Source of the DNA: Pseudomonas cremoricolorata
GTDB lineage: Bacteria > Pseudomonadota > Gammaproteobacteria > Pseudomonadales > Pseudomonadaceae
Direction: 5' to 3'
Assembly: GCF_000759535.1 (NCBI RefSeq)
Contig: NZ_CP009455.1
Location: 3,844,001 to 3,908,000 of the forward strand
DNA: 64,000 bases
Shown here: positions 62,050 to 64,000 of the stretch, piece by piece
Layout of the letters: each line of letters opens with the position of its first letter
Numbering within the stretch: position 1 is the stretch's first letter
The notes under the pieces: generated by a model
The model's input: only the letters and a program-made list of their open reading frames with translations
Database searches by the model: none
What the model was told of the DNA's origin: nothing
Made by a program: the position numbers and the translations under genes

Positions 62050-63279
62050 TCAGTCGATGGTCAACCGGTAGTGACGCTTCTTGCCCAGGCTAAGCCGCCA
62101 CTGCAACGTGCCAGCCGGTAGCGGCGCGTCGACATCGTGCACCAGCTCGCCGTCCAGGCGCAGGCCGCCGCCTTCGGCCAGGCGCCGCACCGCGCCGCGC
62201 GAGGGCTGCACGCCAGCCTGCACCAAGGCCTGTGCCAGGGTCGCCGGCTGCAGCACAGCGCGGCTTAGCGTCAAGCTCTGCAAACCGCTGTCTTCACCTG
62301 CACCGTACACCCCGCTGGCCGCTTCCCGCGCTAGCTGCGCGGCCTCCAGGCCATGCGCCAACGTGGTCACCTGGTCGGCCAACAGCACCTTGGCCTGATT
62401 CAGCGCCGCGCCGCCGTCACGGGTCAGCTCGGCGATCTGCGACATCGGCAGTTCAGTGAACAACGCCAGGAAGCGCGCCACATCGCGGTCATCGCAATTG
62501 CGCCAGAACTGCCAGAAGTCGAAGCTCGACAAGCGCTGTTCGTCGAGCCACACGGCACCGTTGACCGATTTGCCCATCTTCTTGCCATCACTGCTGGTCA
62601 ACAGCGGCATGGTCAGCCCGAACAGTGCGCGCTGGTCGCGGCGCCTGCCCAGTTCCACGCCATTGATGATGTTGGCCCACTGATCGGCCCCGCCCAGTTG
62701 CACCGTGCAGTCGTGCTGGCGCGCCAGCTCGGTGAAGTCGTGCGCCTGCAACAGCGTGTAGCCGAACTCCAGGAATGACAGCGAGTGCTCGCGCTCCAGG
62801 CGCTGGCGCACCGAGTCGAAAGTCAGCAGGCGGTTGATGGAGAAATAGCGGCCAACCTGATCGAGAAACTGCAGGTAGCCAATGCCGTCGAGCCACTGGG
62901 CGTTATCGACGACCAATCCGGCGCCCTCGCCCAGCTGCAGGTAACGGCCGAAGGTGCGCGTGATGCCAGCGATATTGGCCTGGATCTGCGCTTGATCGAG
63001 AATGGGCCGGCTTTCGTCACGAAAGCTCGGGTCGCCGATTCGGGTAGTCGCGCCGCCGATCAGCAGGATCGGCCGATGGCCCGCCTGCTGCAGCCAGCGC
63101 ATCAGCATCAGCCCTTGCAGGTGACCGACGTGCAGGCTGTCGGCAGTGGCGTCGAAGCCCAGGTAGAAGGTACGCGGCCGCTCCTGCAAATGCGCGCGCA
63201 GGCCTTCGAGGTCGGTGCTCTGGTGGATGAATCCCCTGGCGTGCAGGTGGTCGATCAGGTCGAATTGAGCTTCGCTCAT
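62050..63279 (-). CDS. tyrS: Tyrosyl-tRNA synthetase
   Basis: Encodes 409 residues; GAGGAG precedes the ATG. It is class I: DSLHVGH is the HIGH motif, [11 protein letters not shown] the KMSKS loop. [32 protein letters not shown] and [12 protein letters not shown] form the tyrosine pocket. A C-terminal S4-like RNA-binding domain follows ([20 protein letters not shown]). It belongs with the E. coli-type TyrRS but is divergent, and may be a second copy in the genome. It lies beside a 4-HPA (tyrosine-derived) cluster and upstream of hpaR on the same strand. Confidence 0.9.
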   Translation of the reverse strand: MSEAQFDLIDHLHARGFIHQSTDLEGLRAHLQERPRTFYLGFDATADSLHVGHLQGLMLMRWLQQAGHRPILLIGGATTRIGDPSFRDESRPILDQAQIQANIAGITRTFGRYLQLGEGAGLVVDNAQWLDGIGYLQFLDQVGRYFSINRLLTFDSVRQRLEREHSLSFLEFGYTLLQAHDFTELARQHDCTVQLGGADQWANIINGVELGRRRDQRALFGLTMPLLTSSDGKKMGKSVNGAVWLDEQRLSSFDFWQFWRNCDDRDVARFLALFTELPMSQIAELTRDGGAALNQAKVLLADQVTTLAHGLEAAQLAREAASGVYGAGEDSGLQSLTLSRAVLQPATLAQALVQAGVQPSRGAVRRLAEGGGLRLDGELVHDVDAPLPAGTLQWRLSLGKKRHYRLTID

Positions 63280-63599
63280 GACAGCTCCTCAGGTTGTGGC
63301 CCAAGGCGCAAGACCCACGTCAGGCCGCCTTGGGCGGATGACGTGCACGTAGCTACGACCGCCTCAGAACGAGGAAGCGTAGTAACGGTAACGAAGTGAT
63401 TTAGTTAACATGTTCATGGGCCGCATCATCCAAAAGTTTGCCGGCGAGGTCAAGTAGCGGCTTTTATCCCCACCTGGCAGGCTGGTTAAACTCACTGGCA
63501 GGCGTAATCAAGACACCTACCTTTCGTTAGGTGCCCAATGGCGTCATAGAGCCGCCGGCGGCGACGGACCTTCACAATCCCAATTCGACAGGCTGCGTC
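63280..63599. other. Divergent intergenic stretch
   Basis: About 320 bases between tyrS and the oxidoreductase. A short hairpin CACCTA / TAGGTG lies at about 63514-63534, and the perfect palindrome GCCGCCGGCGGC at about 63551-63562. No gene is seen; promoters for both flanking genes should be here. Confidence 0.4.
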
Positions 63600-64000
63600 A
63601 TGATCAACATCGAGACCCCGACCTATTACACCGCAACCCGCAAGTACAACCTCAGCTTCCCGATCCTGGAAAGCGACATCGATGCAGATGTGGTGGTCAT
63701 CGGCGGCGGGTTTTCCGGTATCAACACCGCCCTGGAGCTGGCCGAACAAGGTGTCAACAATGTGGTGGTGCTGGAGGCGCGCTACCTGGGGTTTGGCGGA
63801 ACGGGGCGTAACGGAGGGCAGATCATGGCCGGCATTGGCCACGACCTGGAGAAGATCAAGAACAGCGTCGGCGAACAGGGCCTGCGGCAGATCTTCGAAA
63901 TCAGCGAGCTGGGGGCCGGCATCATCAAGGCGCGCATCGCCCGCTACGCTATCGATGCCGACTTCCGTCACGGTTACGGCTACCTGGGCTTCAATGAGCG
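63600..64000 (+). CDS. FAD-dependent oxidoreductase, PuuB/OrdL-like (5' part)
   Basis: The window cuts the gene after about 133 codons. From the ATG at 63600 it reads MINIETPTYYTATRKYNLSF, the FAD-binding VVIGGGFSGINTALELAEQG and YLGFGGTGRNGGQIMAGIGH, as in DAO-family gamma-glutamylputrescine oxidase and related amine oxidases. The substrate is probably a gamma-glutamylated or free amine. The ribosome site is weak. Confidence 0.8.
   Translation, partial: MINIETPTYYTATRKYNLSFPILESDIDADVVVIGGGFSGINTALELAEQGVNNVVVLEARYLGFGGTGRNGGQIMAGIGHDLEKIKNSVGEQGLRQIFEISELGAGIIKARIARYAIDADFRHGYGYLGFNE

Overview
The window looks like chromosomal DNA from a Pseudomonas, probably of the P. putida group. The GC content is high, there is a REP-type inverted repeat ending in the typical GCCGCTCC core, and the gene families (rlhA, mgtC, ybhP-clsB-ybhN, pcaHG, the hpa cluster) are pseudomonad-like. 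This rests on recalled families; the species cannot be fixed from the sequence alone.

Layout. (1) 1-23918 is mostly housekeeping and accessory core: a KfrA-like coiled-coil DNA-binding protein with palindromes at its start, a membrane diguanylate cyclase, MgtC with a long GC-rich leader, a solitary CrtZ-like hydroxylase, an aldo/keto reductase, an MFS-like transporter, RlhA, a TonB-dependent receptor, RidA, TrmK, the ybhP-clsB-ybhN lipid operon, a ClpP-like protein, a 1375-residue CheB-CheR-PAS-kinase-receiver protein, a zinc alcohol dehydrogenase and three small proteins. (2) 23993-24020 is a near-perfect dif site (one base from E. coli dif), so the window probably spans the replication terminus. 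(3) 24021-32440 is a graveyard of broken genes and insertion sequences: IS3, IS66 and IS5 fragments, a truncated Lhr-like helicase joined back to back to a truncated BRCT gene, an aminotransferase pseudogene, a deleted IS5 copy and a 139-bp MITE. Among them sit an intact SnoaL-like gene and an intact 1035-residue autotransporter whose passenger is a class A acid phosphatase. (4) 32507-42587 holds a lipoprotein, two MFS genes, a LysR regulator, a DapA-family lyase, an ACS-type MFS carrier with a LuxR regulator, a nitrilase-fold hydrolase and an APC permease. (5) 42865-47058 is pcaQ-pcaHGBC (protocatechuate ortho cleavage), with a perfect PcaQ box in front of pcaH and no pcaD. (6) 50007-61976 is a complete 4-hydroxyphenylacetate (4-HPA) gene set. 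The AraC regulator hpaA diverges from hpaG1-G2-E-D-F-X-H-I. The hydroxylase is the flavin-dependent C1/C2 pair, not HpaBC, and TetR and HpaR regulators follow. (7) 62050-64000 has a class I tyrosyl-tRNA synthetase and the start of a PuuB-like FAD oxidoreductase.

How the parts work together. In the 4-HPA region the C2 oxygenase and C1 reductase would make homoprotocatechuate. HpaD opens the ring, HpaE oxidises the semialdehyde, HpaF and HpaG isomerise and decarboxylate, HpaH hydrates, and HpaI cleaves to pyruvate and succinic semialdehyde; HpaX imports the substrate. A TTGACC-17-TATAAC promoter in front of hpaG1 carries a TTAA-N4-TTAA motif in its spacer and another just after the -10. The same motif lies upstream of hpaR, which makes it a good candidate HpaR operator. 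In the pca region PcaQ probably activates pcaHGBC on protocatechuate; the enol-lactone hydrolase step must come from elsewhere. I did not find a clearly new multi-gene system. The best leads are the dif site with its asymmetric debris field, the double truncation at about 24.74 kb, the phosphatase autotransporter, and the extra TyrRS beside a tyrosine-related aromatic pathway.
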